64,000 bases of DNA from Nocardia sp. NBC_01730 (GCF_035920445.1 NZ_CP109162.1:2294001-2358000), one strand, 5' to 3'; counted from the stretch's first letter, positions 36,301 through 43,039 are shown. Translations and numbers: made by a program. Notes: generated by a model from the sequence alone, not told the origin.

Positions 36301-36768
36301 GTTCGAGATCATCGTGTACGAAGCACCGACGGCGGTATGCATGTCGACGAACGGCAGCGCCGGGCCACCGACCGAAACGCCCAGCTGGTCCATGGTGAAC
36401 GCGCCCACGTAGACACCCAGCGGTGCGCCGTTGACCCGCCCGGCGATCCCCGCGTCGTCGAAGGCCTCCCAGGTGACCTCCAGGACGAGTCGCTGCTGCG
36501 GATCCATCGCCGCCGCCTCGCGCGGCGAGATGCCGAAGAAGTCCGGGTCGAATGCCCACGGGTCACCGGTCATGAAAGCCGCACGCTTGGTATACATTCG
36601 GCCGGGTGTGCTTCGATTCGGGTCGTAGAAGCGGCGGTAATCCCAACGGCTCGCCGGGATTTCTATTACGCCGTCGCCCTTGCCGACGATGAATTCCCAG
36701 AAGGATTCGGGGGAATCGATGCCGCCGGCGTACCGGCAGCCGATACCGATGATTGCAATATCGGACAC
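30352..36768 (-). CDS. Highly reducing single-module polyketide synthase without thioesterase (KS-AT-DH-ER-KR-ACP)
   Basis: A 2,138-residue PKS, probably iterative. Domains: KS with TIDTACSSS (Cys175), [12 protein letters not shown] and QLGHTEAASG; AT with GHSVGE (Ser617) and VPYHSHLMD; DH with WLADHVVGGSRILP (His918); an inactive structural stretch (about 1170-1480); ER with HGAAGGVGSAAVQIAK; KR with GGFGGFG and FHTAGAVDD, and Tyr in YTAAN; ACP with LGLDSL (Ser2074). There is no TE, reductase or condensation domain, so release must be external. The start is GTG at 36768 with GAGGAAG at 36774-36780. The KS N terminus starts at once, with no docking helix, which suits a stand-alone synthase. 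Its sequence is clearly different from the modular PKSs at 1-20842. It sits between a GNAT gene and an alpha-oxoamine synthase gene. Confidence 0.96.
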   Translation of the reverse strand: MSDIAIIGIGCRYAGGIDSPESFWEFIVGKGDGVIEIPASRWDYRRFYDPNRSTPGRMYTKRAAFMTGDPWAFDPDFFGISPREAAAMDPQQRLVLEVTWEAFDDAGIAGRVNGAPLGVYVGAFTMDQLGVSVGGPALPFVDMHTAVGASYTMISNRIAYALNLVGPAITIDTACSSSLVALHLACQALDNGDCEVAIAGGVTVLAEPEPFVSMCKGGFLAADGRSKPFDAAADGYGRGEGAGMVVLKKLADAEHDGDRVYAVVKATGSNQDGRTTAITVPNADSQEALAKRVTRRAGIRPHEITYVEAHGTGTPVGDPLELQAIGHAYGAVEGRATPLGVGSVKAQLGHTEAASGIASVIKSALAVSKRTIAPQGWLDTPNPEIPFDELGIRLQLEAEEVGPEVERVTIAVNGFGYGGTNAHAILQEYCAQEASDRQPKHYGVLPISARSEQAARDLARGFAERIADGADPGRLAEAAWTRRNHHLLRAGIPFGDDIELVRGLVEFAGGAGRVSRTVARKVPEPVFVFTGMGPQWWAMGRDLLQACGTFAAEAKRIDAVFREVAGWSIVEELLRPEEESRVTTTAVAQPANFLVQVSLYAMLEELGIKPAAIVGHSVGEVSAAYVTGMLSLRDALLVAYHRARLQATTAGSGGMLAVGLTLAQAKELIEGDARVDVAAINSPSAVTIAGDVSRLDEIAESLTEQGVFARRLQVEVPYHSHLMDPILDELRFVLADMRLSEPRIPLYSTVTGARVTEADWDAEYWCGNVRQAVRFADAITELVRAGSRVFLEVGPHPVLGANIREILIAAGETGSTVATLNRKQPDVDSIRQTIGGLYSAGALDIDALFVDLPSPTRHIDLPVYPWQRTHLRSDIPAYQLKRHGTPNAYPMLGDQDPDDASIWRLELGIESLPWLADHVVGGSRILPGAAYVDAALSVAVLRTESACVAVEDLRFVAPLIIDEGETPIMEFDLEESTRRFTIRSRGVAGSVWTINAVGRLVEGVYEPAKIDVPDDGSMLEIDPVDFYAGLAAHGLDYGPTFRRATSIRVSGSTVVSTLDGTIAGHARHPAHPAVVDAALQSVAALLAGTGGRQDGAMVPVAAGAVRLFASLPERVTVVARLDTTDEPTADIDLLDADHNLCMQIVGMTFGSIAPRPGPMQRMIDFFYEDRWEMRDPIDRAALPTTDGLFTVVVAMGFAATARAEQIVRITSSDVAAEVPALIVTGDPSREDLESVVSESFRAAMALPGVDRLHLVIVAGSSYDDMDNLWTLRRIALAAEHFLDSTAENFLDAWLMEEGSDRDVLGDGTFYASLVTEHAYTHPEGDVAPNPSHAALAGARRALLNEQTRLRWRLIDVESDIADADLGAELTIPGAFGFDHADEVFLRNGVRWTTVVSRTLQDRLDVLEEAEPLTDPEADFRLEIPKTRTFSRLGWRRSDRREPGPGEVEVRMAAVGLNYKDSLRVIGLLGERELGDTFFGTVPGMEGDGTVVRLGPGVTGFEIGDKVSLACKGMIGRFNTLSVDLVWRVGDGFEPGRCSSSTSFVAAEHALLELARLQPGETVLVHGAAGGVGSAAVQIAKLHGAQVIGTASTPERRAYVLRQGADHALQSRSLNFVDDVLELTDGRGADVVISSAPGEIVVKNFAAVAEFGRIIEVGKADIYFGGVLELRHFDKNVAYFSFDLDRMMKLRQHKVFDFVKAVNGRLYDGTYRPLPFDTFGTADVAQAFEEVARSTRIGRVVLRMDEEAPRVRPQIADFVIDPDAQYLITGGFGGFGLAIGRWLVGKGAHRLTLLGRAGAATEEARQQLVVWDQQGIEVTTELVDVADAAAVSAVIARAHRPEHPLKGIFHTAGAVDDKRIGAMDRDSLATVFRPKLDGARSLHAGVVAAGAELDQFVLFSSGSAIFGGIGHYSYTAANIAVNAYAEALAREGVNALAVGWGHMTGAGMAAADENLARYLVNTGFDTIEMDEGPQYLEEALRLGVTRVDIFPINWPRVAATGPQLALTGRIAAMIAAAAQNDSAAARLRSELVALDEAKRNEVVAHMLAEQLASVMGVAAESIDLTVSLPELGLDSLMAVEFGSLVTQTLGVELISLKLGRTFNLEQAGVKAAESIVEGAGSRGVPHTPVDAPTVTEVPA

Positions 36769-36795
36769 AAGACTTCCTCGGTCGAACTCGGAAAT

Positions 36796-36815
36796 ATTCT
36801 CCCCCCGAGGAGAAT
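36796..36815 (-). other. Small hairpin in the GNAT-PKS intergenic spacer
   Basis: ATTCTCC and GGAGAAT form a perfect 7-bp stem around a six-base C-rich loop, 28-47 bases upstream of the PKS GTG. There is no T-tract. It could tune the PKS message or be incidental. The ribosome site itself (36774-36780) is outside the stem. Confidence 0.35.
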
Positions 36816-36845
36816 GGGAATGCGAAACGCGCTGCTGGTCCCCGG

Positions 36846-37475
36846 CTACGGGTCGGCACAGCGCAGTGGCTGACGAGCCACCACGTTCATCACGGGACCA
36901 TTGCGGCCCAAGACCGTCTCGGCCACCGGCTCGACGCCGAAGGCACGGTAGTAGTCGACATTCGCGGCCTTACACAGTCCATACAACGGAACCGATTGCG
37001 CGTCGGACTTTTCCACGAACGATCCGAACAACGCGCGCCCGACACCGCTGCGCTGCAGCCCGGGGTCGCAGCCCAGATAGACACAGCACAAATGAGGTTC
37101 CGCGGGTGCCGCCTGCTCGAGGGCGGTGTCCACGGCAATCCCGCGTCGCGTCGCGGTCCCCATAGCGAACAGCAGCCGCACACCCAGGACGAGCTCGCGC
37201 CAGGCATTTGTCCGGTATCCGGCCGGATACCACAGCAACACACCGGCCAACTCGTCGTCGACGATGGCCACCTCAGCACCGCCCGCAGGCAGGAAACGGT
37301 GCTCGATCAACATTCGCAACATCCGCGGAGCACGACGATGACGCGATCTCTCATCCGGGAAGACGAAGTCCTCGATCGGATCGTCATGGGCGAAGGCGTC
37401 ACTGAGCACACGCACCATATCGGTCACATCGTCGCGCGAGGCCGGCCGCACGACCAGCCTGTTCGGCTGCTCCAA
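36846..37475 (-). CDS. GNAT-family N-acetyltransferase, first gene of the PKS-AOS operon
   Basis: A 209-residue protein with the GNAT fold. The acetyl-CoA pyrophosphate loop reads DPGLQRSGVGRALF (about residues 138-151, compare Q/RxxGxG/A), preceded by the strand LCCVYLGCDP and followed by LYGLCKAANVDYYRAFGV. It probably transfers an acyl group from CoA to an amine. Since the operon should make an amino ketone, the likely target is that new amine, either for tailoring or for self-protection; this is inference. It starts at TTG 37475 with a weak GAGGGAC upstream, and is separated from the PKS by 77 bp. Confidence 0.82.
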   Translation of the reverse strand: MEQPNRLVVRPASRDDVTDMVRVLSDAFAHDDPIEDFVFPDERSRHRRAPRMLRMLIEHRFLPAGGAEVAIVDDELAGVLLWYPAGYRTNAWRELVLGVRLLFAMGTATRRGIAVDTALEQAAPAEPHLCCVYLGCDPGLQRSGVGRALFGSFVEKSDAQSVPLYGLCKAANVDYYRAFGVEPVAETVLGRNGPVMNVVARQPLRCADP

Positions 37476-37999
37476 AGTTGTTTGTCCCTCACATCATCTC
37501 GATTACCGGACTTCACCGGCTGCTCACAGGTGAAGCTACCGACCAGTAGACTACATGAACCAATACATCGTGTTGTTGGTCAGTAACGTGCAATGCGCAA
37601 CACGTTCCAACGTTGCCCTGCGCGGCAGTCTTGAATACGGCGCGTCACACTGCAAGCCTCAGCCCCGCCACGTCTGGGAACAAGATTCCATTTCTACCAG
37701 CACTTTCCGACGAATCGGGCATTTCAGACCAGATCGAAATGCTATCAATTCTTCGCATCAGGCCGCCTTAGCCCAAGCCGGGCGACTCCGCTGCGACGGC
37801 GCCCACCCCTACTTCGCCGCGCCGACTGCCCACCCCTGGACGCCGTCCAGGATGCCTCGGCGCGCCCTCGCGGGATTCACGGTTCCGCGAGCTACGGTCA
37901 ATCCACCTCCAGCAGATCCTCGCTCGGCCGAACGGCGTCACGGGAGACCGGAACCGGTCTGCGGCACGGCGGCGCATTGCCTGCGCGAAGGAGCGAGCC
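37476..37999. other. Divergent promoter region between GNAT operon and zinc-finger-like gene
   Basis: About 520 bp without a gene on either strand. It must hold the promoters of the minus-strand GNAT-PKS-AOS operon and the plus-strand gene at 38000. The inverted repeat at 37511-37535 lies close to the GNAT start; no other clear structure was seen. Confidence 0.55.
37511..37535. promoter_or_regulatory. Inverted repeat CTTCACC-N11-GGTGAAG, operator candidate
   Basis: Perfect 7-bp arms (37511-37517 and 37529-37535) spaced by 11 bases, 36 bp upstream of the GNAT TTG start. Arm spacing of about one and a half to two helical turns suits a dimeric repressor. The regulator is not identifiable. Confidence 0.35.
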
Positions 38000-38401
38000 A
38001 TGGCGTTCCTCGACCCGCGTCCGCCCGCGACGGGCCGACCCGGCGAAATGTTCTCGCGCGCCGAACTCGCGGCTAACCAAGGGCATCCGGGTTTGCTGCG
38101 ACGGGAGGCCAACCAAGCCGCGACCCGCTGCCCGAGCTGCGGATGGCTGCCCGACGATGAACGGCAACGAGCCAGACAACGCCAAGACCTCACGGTCACC
38201 TGGCTCTACCCCGACCCTGACAGACCCGAGGAACTGCTCACCCGGCAGCATTGCGAGCGATGCCAGCCCATCCGGCGCCCGGTCGGGCTCGACTGCGTCA
38301 TCTGCGGCGACGGTCCACTGCTCTACGGGGACTCGACCGTGGCCGCCGAGTCCGGTGAGCTGTCCGACACCGTCCGTCGATGGCTCAACAGAGAGGGCTG
38401 A
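38000..38401 (+). CDS. Hypothetical protein with three CxxC zinc-binding-type motifs
   Basis: A 133-residue protein. Cysteine pairs at 44/47 (CPSC), 85/88 (CERC) and 99/102 (CVIC) look like zinc knuckles, enough for one or two zinc sites. The rest is Arg-rich and soluble. GAAGGAG at 37987-37993 fixes the ATG at 38000. Similar Cys-rich small proteins occur on actinomycete accessory elements, but I cannot name a function. The neighbouring tiny frame at 38405 ends with another CPSC, which may be the tail of a longer homologue split by a stop codon. Confidence 0.65.
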   Translation: MAFLDPRPPATGRPGEMFSRAELAANQGHPGLLRREANQAATRCPSCGWLPDDERQRARQRQDLTVTWLYPDPDRPEELLTRQHCERCQPIRRPVGLDCVICGDGPLLYGDSTVAAESGELSDTVRRWLNREG

Positions 38402-38404
38402 CAG

Positions 38405-38449
38405 GTGATCGACGCAGTGCTGTACTGCCCCAGCTGCGAGCCGCGGTAA
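38405..38449 (+). CDS. Tiny ORF (14 aa) with a CPSC motif
   Basis: GTG at 38405, four bases after the upstream stop codon, encodes a 14-residue peptide (MIDAVLYCPSCEPR) ending at TAA 38447-38449. The CxxC pair echoes those of the upstream gene. It may be a coupled small protein or a detached C terminus. Evidence for translation is weak. Confidence 0.3.
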   Translation: MIDAVLYCPSCEPR

Positions 38450-38583
38450 CCCTCCGCATTCGACGGTCTGTGCCCACAACCCCCAAGACCCCGCTCGCAC
38501 CGCAGGCAATTCGTCGGCCGCAGCGCAAGCCCGGTCAGGCGGTGAGCCGCTGCCGGATCCAGCCGCGGGGTCGGCGAGCGGGT

Positions 38584-38958
38584 TCAGCGGGCGAAAGCCA
38601 CTTCCGGAGTGCGCGCGATGAGCAGCCGCCGCACCTTGCCGTCGGCGTCCAGTTGCGCCGATGCGTTGAACGACGCCTCGAATGCCCCCGCCCTGGTGGT
38701 CCGGCCCAGCACCAGCTCATGCTCGCCAACCACCGCACCGACGTCGATGTGATGCACGAGGGTGCTCTTCTCCCGCTGCGCCAGGTAGCCGACCAGCCCG
38801 CTCCGGTCCCCCACGAACTCGGCGCTTTTCCCGCCCCCCTGCGAGAACTGCACCGACATCGCGAAGTCGTCGGAGATCATGTCCAACACCCGGTCCGGGT
38901 CGTCGGAATCCATGTATTCGAACCACCGAGCAAGCACCGGCACCATCGTTGCCGTCAT
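38584..38958 (-). CDS. SnoaL-like (NTF2-fold) protein
   Basis: A 124-residue protein with the pattern of SnoaL/NTF2-like small cone-shaped domains: N-terminal VLARWFEYMDSDDPDRVLDMISDDF, then VGDRSGLVGYLAQRE and a beta-rich C terminus. Such proteins can be hydratases, isomerases or ketosteroid-isomerase-like enzymes. It overlaps the next SnoaL-like gene by four bases (ATGA), so the two are translated together and may form a heterodimer. Confidence 0.75.
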   Translation of the reverse strand: MTATMVPVLARWFEYMDSDDPDRVLDMISDDFAMSVQFSQGGGKSAEFVGDRSGLVGYLAQREKSTLVHHIDVGAVVGEHELVLGRTTRAGAFEASFNASAQLDADGKVRRLLIARTPEVAFAR

Positions 38959-39338
38959 CGCCGGGCCCCTTTGCTCGTGGACGGTGTCGGCAGCAGCGCG
39001 AAGTCCGCGCTGAACGAGACCTGGTAGCGATCGACTCGACCGTCGGCGCCGATGTGCATCACGCCGACGAAGTATCCGGTGGTGACGGCGTCGTGCTCAA
39101 TGACCGCGCCGTGCGCGAACTGCACATCACCGTCGGCGGCCACCCGCAGCAGCCGGTGTTTGCGGTTCACCTCAGGCCTGCCGCTCAGATATTCGAACAT
39201 GGCCGAGCGACCACGGCCGCGGTTGACGCCGGTGGGCAGGATCATCGCGAATTCGACATCCTCCGCCAACATCGCCACCGCGTCTCGCAGCCGGCCACTG
39301 TCGACCGTCGCGTAGTAGCCCTCGATCACGTACCTCAT
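38955..39338 (-). CDS. SnoaL-like (NTF2-fold) protein
   Basis: A 127-residue protein with the same fold as its downstream partner: an initial helix YYATVDSGRLRDAVAMLAEDVEF, then GRGRSAMFEYLSGRP and strands such as VQFAHGAVIEHD. The ATG at 39338 lies two bases from a 14-bp dyad (39340-39353) that recurs in the island, so expression is probably controlled directly by that operator. It is divergent from the acyl-CoA dehydrogenase at 39432. Its role is likely in ring or side-chain transformation, but this is not shown by sequence. Confidence 0.75.
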   Translation of the reverse strand: MRYVIEGYYATVDSGRLRDAVAMLAEDVEFAMILPTGVNRGRGRSAMFEYLSGRPEVNRKHRLLRVAADGDVQFAHGAVIEHDAVTTGYFVGVMHIGADGRVDRYQVSFSADFALLPTPSTSKGARR

Positions 39339-39339
39339 G

Positions 39340-39353
39340 AAATGAACTTAGTT
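39340..39353. promoter_or_regulatory. Island operator site 1 (AAATGA-AC-TTAGTT)
   Basis: Matches the consensus AACTGA-NN-TCAGTT with one change per half. It sits inside the perfect 13-bp palindrome TGAACTTAGTTCA (39343-39355), immediately upstream of the SnoaL-like gene start. Confidence 0.6.
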
Positions 39354-39404
39354 CAATAAACCTCTTCTTGTCGAGGACCCGAACGGTTACCCTCGACGTT
39401 ATCG

Positions 39405-39418
39405 AACTGAACTCAACT
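39405..39418. promoter_or_regulatory. Island operator site 2 (AACTGA-AC-TCAACT)
   Basis: The left half matches the consensus exactly and the right half differs at two positions. It lies 13 bases upstream of the acyl-CoA dehydrogenase ATG at 39432, on the other side of the same divergent promoter region as site 1. Confidence 0.45.
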
Positions 39419-39431
39419 CGACCGGAGAACC

Positions 39432-40571
39432 ATGCCCTCGACATCAGTCGCCACCGCCGAAGTTCCCTGGCCTCGTTCGGAACCGGCCGCGTTGTCACCC
39501 GACCCTGAGCAGACGGCCCTGCGTGACTCACTCCGGGCCCTGCTGGAGAAACACAGCGGCATGGCACAGGTGCGCGCAGCGGCCTCGTCCGATCGCGGCT
39601 ACTCGCCGAAGCTGTGGCAGCTACTCGTCGACGACATGTCGGTGGCCGGCCTCGCGATCCCCGAGGAACGCGGCGGCCTCGGCTACAGCACGGCAGAGCT
39701 CGCGATCGTCCTCGAAGAATGCGGGCGGGCGCTGGTATGCGAGCCCGTATTCAGCTCGGCAGTCCTCGGCGCGCAGGCGCTGCTGCTGGCCGACCCCGCC
39801 GACGACCCACTTCCGGACGTGTTCGCAGGACGCTCCTTGGCGACGGTCAGCGCACTCGATTCCGACACCGACGATCTGCGGGCGCAACGCTCCACGGGGG
39901 GATGGTCGGTCGACGGCACGGTCACCCACCTGACGGGCGGCGGTACCGCCGACGTGATCGTGGCATCCGCGCACAGCCCCGATGGACGCCGGTTGTTCGC
40001 CCTGCGACCCGGCGTGGACGCGGTGCGAACAGAACGACAAGTGCTCGATCCGACCCGGAGACAAGCGGATGTGACGGTGCGCCGCTGTCCGGCCGTCGTT
40101 CTCACGGAGCCGGATACGACCGAGGCGGTCACATCGCGGCTGCGTGACCTGGCGACGCTGGCCCTGGCCTGCGAGAACACCGGCATCGTTGATCGACTGC
40201 TCGAGCTGACGGTGGAGTACACCCGAACTCGTCACCAATTCGGTCGTCCCATCGCGTCCTTTCAGGCCGTGAAGCACCGGTTGGCCGATCTACTCGTCCT
40301 GCTCGAACGTGCCCGATCGGCATCCCGGTACGCCGCCGCCGTCTACGCCGGGGATCCCGATTCGGCACGCTTGGCCGTCGCGGTGGCGGGCGCCGTGTGC
40401 ACCGAAGCGGCCGTGCAGGCCGCGGCGGAGGCTGTCCAGTTACACGGCGGTGTCGGCTTCACCTGGGAGCACCCTGCCCACTCCTACTTTCGCAGGGCGC
40501 TGGGAAACGAAGCGGCACAGGGCGATGCACGTATGCACCGTGCCAGGATCGCCACCTTGATCGGCCTATGA
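39432..40571 (+). CDS. Acyl-CoA dehydrogenase (FadE type, small-subunit-like)
   Basis: A 379-residue flavoprotein that would oxidise an acyl-CoA to the 2-enoyl-CoA. It has an N-terminal helical domain, IPEERGGLGYSTAELAIVLEECG, a degenerate central beta domain, and the C-terminal FAD/dimer domain with TRHQFGRPIASFQAVKH and LHGGVGFTWEHPAHSYFRRA. The last motif resembles subunits of the mycobacterial alpha2-beta2 FadE complexes (FadE28-FadE29 and ChsE-type), in which two different genes form the enzyme. The plausible partner is the dehydrogenase at 43040. The substrate is unknown; bulky ring-bearing acyl-CoAs are typical for that group. It is the first gene of the plus-strand catabolic operon, behind operator site 2. 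Confidence 0.9.
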   Translation: MPSTSVATAEVPWPRSEPAALSPDPEQTALRDSLRALLEKHSGMAQVRAAASSDRGYSPKLWQLLVDDMSVAGLAIPEERGGLGYSTAELAIVLEECGRALVCEPVFSSAVLGAQALLLADPADDPLPDVFAGRSLATVSALDSDTDDLRAQRSTGGWSVDGTVTHLTGGGTADVIVASAHSPDGRRLFALRPGVDAVRTERQVLDPTRRQADVTVRRCPAVVLTEPDTTEAVTSRLRDLATLALACENTGIVDRLLELTVEYTRTRHQFGRPIASFQAVKHRLADLLVLLERARSASRYAAAVYAGDPDSARLAVAVAGAVCTEAAVQAAAEAVQLHGGVGFTWEHPAHSYFRRALGNEAAQGDARMHRARIATLIGL

Positions 40572-40645
40572 GCAGCGCAGACCGACAAGCGGGAAACGGG
40601 CAATCACTCCCGTATTGACGGCTGCCGCTCCGGCCGGTACAACTG

Positions 40646-40659
40646 AAGTGAATCCAGTT
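40646..40659. promoter_or_regulatory. Island operator site 3 (AAGTGA-AT-CCAGTT)
   Basis: Lies 23 bases upstream of the enoyl-CoA hydratase ATG. With its flanks it shares 19 identical bases (TGAAGTGAATCCAGTTCAA) with the site at 58512, 18 kb away. One mismatch per half to AACTGA-NN-TCAGTT. Confidence 0.6.
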
Positions 40660-40681
40660 CAATAACTTGAAAGAGGTCAAG

Positions 40682-41470
40682 ATGGTTGACACCGACCACA
40701 TCGTGCTCGAGAAGGACGGCGATGTCGCCCGCGTGTGGCTCAATCGCCCACACAAGAAGAACGCCGTCACCGTGGAACTGCTGCACCGGCTCGACGAGAT
40801 CATCGTGGAGGTCGACAACGACCCCAATCTGAAGGTCCTCGTCCTGCGCGGCCGCGCGAACACCTTCTGCTCGGGCTTCGACCTCGACGAATTGCGCGAC
40901 AACTACGTCGGCAAGACCAATGCGATGGACGTCGCGGTGCTCTCGGCCAAAGTGTGCGATCGCCTGTACTCGATGAACACCCCCTCGGTGGCGGTGTTGG
41001 AGGGATATGTCACCGCGGGCGGGTTCGAGCTGATGATCTCCTGCGATTTCGCGGTCGCCGCCGACGACGCGAAGATCGGCGACTTCCACATCCGGCGAGC
41101 ACTGTTCGGTGGCGCGGGCCCGATCTATCGCTTGCCCCGGATGATCGGCATTCGCAAGACCAAGGAACTGATGCTGACCGGAAAGCTGCTGTCCGGCAAG
41201 GAAGCCGTCGAATTCGATCTCATCAACGCCTCGGCCCCGGCGGACGAGCTCGACCGGCTGGTGGCCGATTTCATCGCTCCGATCGTCGACAAGAGCCCGT
41301 TCGCGATGAAGCTCACCAAGATGACCATCGACCGCGGCCTGGACGCCGATATCCAGTCGCTCATGGTGATGGAGCACCTGGCCGTCGGCAACGCTCTCCA
41401 GTCCGAGGACGCGCGCGAGGGTGTGAACGCCTTCCTGGAGAAGCGCGAACCCAAGTGGGTCGGTCGCTGA
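40682..41470 (+). CDS. Enoyl-CoA hydratase/isomerase (crotonase) family protein
   Basis: A 262-residue crotonase. The oxyanion-hole segments are RANTFCSGFDLDEL and EGYVTAGGFELMISCDFAVA, and the middle contains a GGAGPIYRLPRMIG stretch. The second active-site acidic residue of classical hydratases is replaced in this region, so hydration, isomerisation or C-C cleavage cannot be told apart. ATG 40682 has AAAGAGG at 40670-40676. The gene opens the tightly spaced run that continues to the CoA ligase at 50628, and its promoter has operator site 3. Confidence 0.9.
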   Translation: MVDTDHIVLEKDGDVARVWLNRPHKKNAVTVELLHRLDEIIVEVDNDPNLKVLVLRGRANTFCSGFDLDELRDNYVGKTNAMDVAVLSAKVCDRLYSMNTPSVAVLEGYVTAGGFELMISCDFAVAADDAKIGDFHIRRALFGGAGPIYRLPRMIGIRKTKELMLTGKLLSGKEAVEFDLINASAPADELDRLVADFIAPIVDKSPFAMKLTKMTIDRGLDADIQSLMVMEHLAVGNALQSEDAREGVNAFLEKREPKWVGR

Positions 41471-41506
41471 TTCTCGGTCTCTCGGGCGACGTCGGAAGGA
41501 AAAGAC

Positions 41507-41884
41507 ATGGGTGAGCTAGCGACTCCAGTACTGGAAGGGAGCAAATGCACAGTGTGCGGCACGGTCGGCTATCCGGCGAGTACGGTATGCGCCCGCTGTG
41601 CCAAGCCGACGGCCATCCCGCTGGCGCTGAGCGGCGAGGGTGTGGTCTGGGCCTACACCGTGCAGCGGTTCCCGCCGAAATCGCCACCGTATGCCGTTCC
41701 CGCCGAAGGCTTTTCGCCATTCGCGGTCGGATACGTCGAACTTCCCGAGGGGATCAAGGTCGAAGCGGTACTCGACTGCGCGGACTTCGCCGATCTGTAC
41801 CGGGCGCCGGTGCGACTCGTCGCGGTGGCACCGGTGCCCCGATTCACCACCACATCATCCACTCTGCGGAGCGAGGCCCGGTGA
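41507..41884 (+). CDS. DUF35/OB-fold zinc-ribbon protein, thiolase partner
   Basis: A 125-residue protein with a rubredoxin-like zinc ribbon (CTVC and CARC, residues about 14-31) followed by an OB fold (GVVWAYTVQRF, FSPFAVGYVELPEG). Proteins of this family pair with lipid-transfer-protein thiolases; the ChsH2 DUF35 domain with Ltp2 in cholesterol side-chain degradation forms a retro-aldolase. Its stop codon overlaps the following thiolase start (GTGA), which supports a complex. Confidence 0.88.
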   Translation: MGELATPVLEGSKCTVCGTVGYPASTVCARCAKPTAIPLALSGEGVVWAYTVQRFPPKSPPYAVPAEGFSPFAVGYVELPEGIKVEAVLDCADFADLYRAPVRLVAVAPVPRFTTTSSTLRSEAR

Positions 41885-43032
41885 CACAGCCAGTTTCGAT
41901 CATCGGTAGCGGACTGTCCCGGTTCGGCAGACAACCCGGCGTCACCGGTCGGCAGATGGCGGTGACCGCGATCGACACCGCGCTCGATGACGCGGGTCTG
42001 ACATGGCCGGATATCGAGGTCGCCTTCGGCGGCAGCGACGGCTCGGGGCTTGCCGACACCCTCGTCGCCGAACTGGGTTTCACCGGAATACCGTTCACCA
42101 ACGTCAGAAACGGCTGCGCCACCGGTGGCAGCGCCCTGTTCTCGGCGGTCAACGCGGTGCGCTCCGGTGTCGCCGAAATAGCGCTGGCCGTCGGCTTCGA
42201 CAAACACCCGCGCGGAGCGTTCGACCCCAGGCCGGCCGACTGGGGTCTGCCTGAGGGATACGGCGCGGCCGGGCTGATGGTCACCACTCAATTCTTCGGC
42301 GCCAAGATCGGCCGCTACCTGCGCGAACACGGGATCTCCTCCGCCACCCTGGCAAAGGTCGCCGAGAAGGCCTACCGCAACGGCAGCCGCAACCCCAACG
42401 CCTGGCGACAAGAGCCGATCTCGGCGGAACAGATCGCCGCCGCGGAAATGGTGAACGATCCGCTGACCAAGTACATGTTCTGTTCCCCGGGTGAAGGGGG
42501 CGCGGCGGTGATCGTCGCCGGTGCGTCGGTGGTGCGACGACTCGGCGGGCGACCGGTTCACTTGCGCGCGATCAGTCATCGCACGCGCCGGTTCGGCTCC
42601 TTCGAGGTCTTCAGTCCCGCGATCCAGGGTACGGGCGAGCCGACCAGCGTGAGCGCCGACGCGGCCGCAGCGGCGTTCGAACAGGCCGGGATCGGACCGG
42701 GCGACATCGATGTCGCCCAGCTACAGGACACCGAGAGTGGTGCGGAGGTCATGCATATGGCCGAGTGCGGCTTCTGCGCGCATGGCGAGCAGGAGGCGAT
42801 GATCGCCGCGGGTGCCACCGAAATCGGCGGCCGGCTACCGGTCAACACCGACGGCGGCTGCATCGCCAACGGCGAGCCCATCGGCGCCTCGGGGCTGCGT
42901 CAGGTGCACGAGATAGTCACTCAGTTACGTGGTGAAGCGGGTGCGCGGCAGGTGCCCGGGGCTCCGAAGGTCGGGTTCACCCATGTATACGGGGCGCCCG
43001 GTATCAGTGCCTGCACCGTCCTTTCGGTATGA
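41881..43032 (+). CDS. Thiolase-like lipid-transfer protein (SCP-x/Ltp type)
   Basis: A 383-residue thiolase-fold enzyme starting at GTG 41881. The nucleophile-position Cys is kept (NGCATGGSALF, Cys79), and the late motif DGGCIANGEPIGASGLRQVHE and the terminal CTVLSV region fit the Ltp group. Members either thiolyse 3-ketoacyl-CoAs or, with a DUF35 partner, carry out retro-aldol cleavage. The coupled DUF35 gene makes both possible. It should act after the dehydrogenase, hydratase and SDR steps of this island. Confidence 0.88.
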   Translation: MTQPVSIIGSGLSRFGRQPGVTGRQMAVTAIDTALDDAGLTWPDIEVAFGGSDGSGLADTLVAELGFTGIPFTNVRNGCATGGSALFSAVNAVRSGVAEIALAVGFDKHPRGAFDPRPADWGLPEGYGAAGLMVTTQFFGAKIGRYLREHGISSATLAKVAEKAYRNGSRNPNAWRQEPISAEQIAAAEMVNDPLTKYMFCSPGEGGAAVIVAGASVVRRLGGRPVHLRAISHRTRRFGSFEVFSPAIQGTGEPTSVSADAAAAAFEQAGIGPGDIDVAQLQDTESGAEVMHMAECGFCAHGEQEAMIAAGATEIGGRLPVNTDGGCIANGEPIGASGLRQVHEIVTQLRGEAGARQVPGAPKVGFTHVYGAPGISACTVLSV

Positions 43033-43039
43033 GCCGAGC

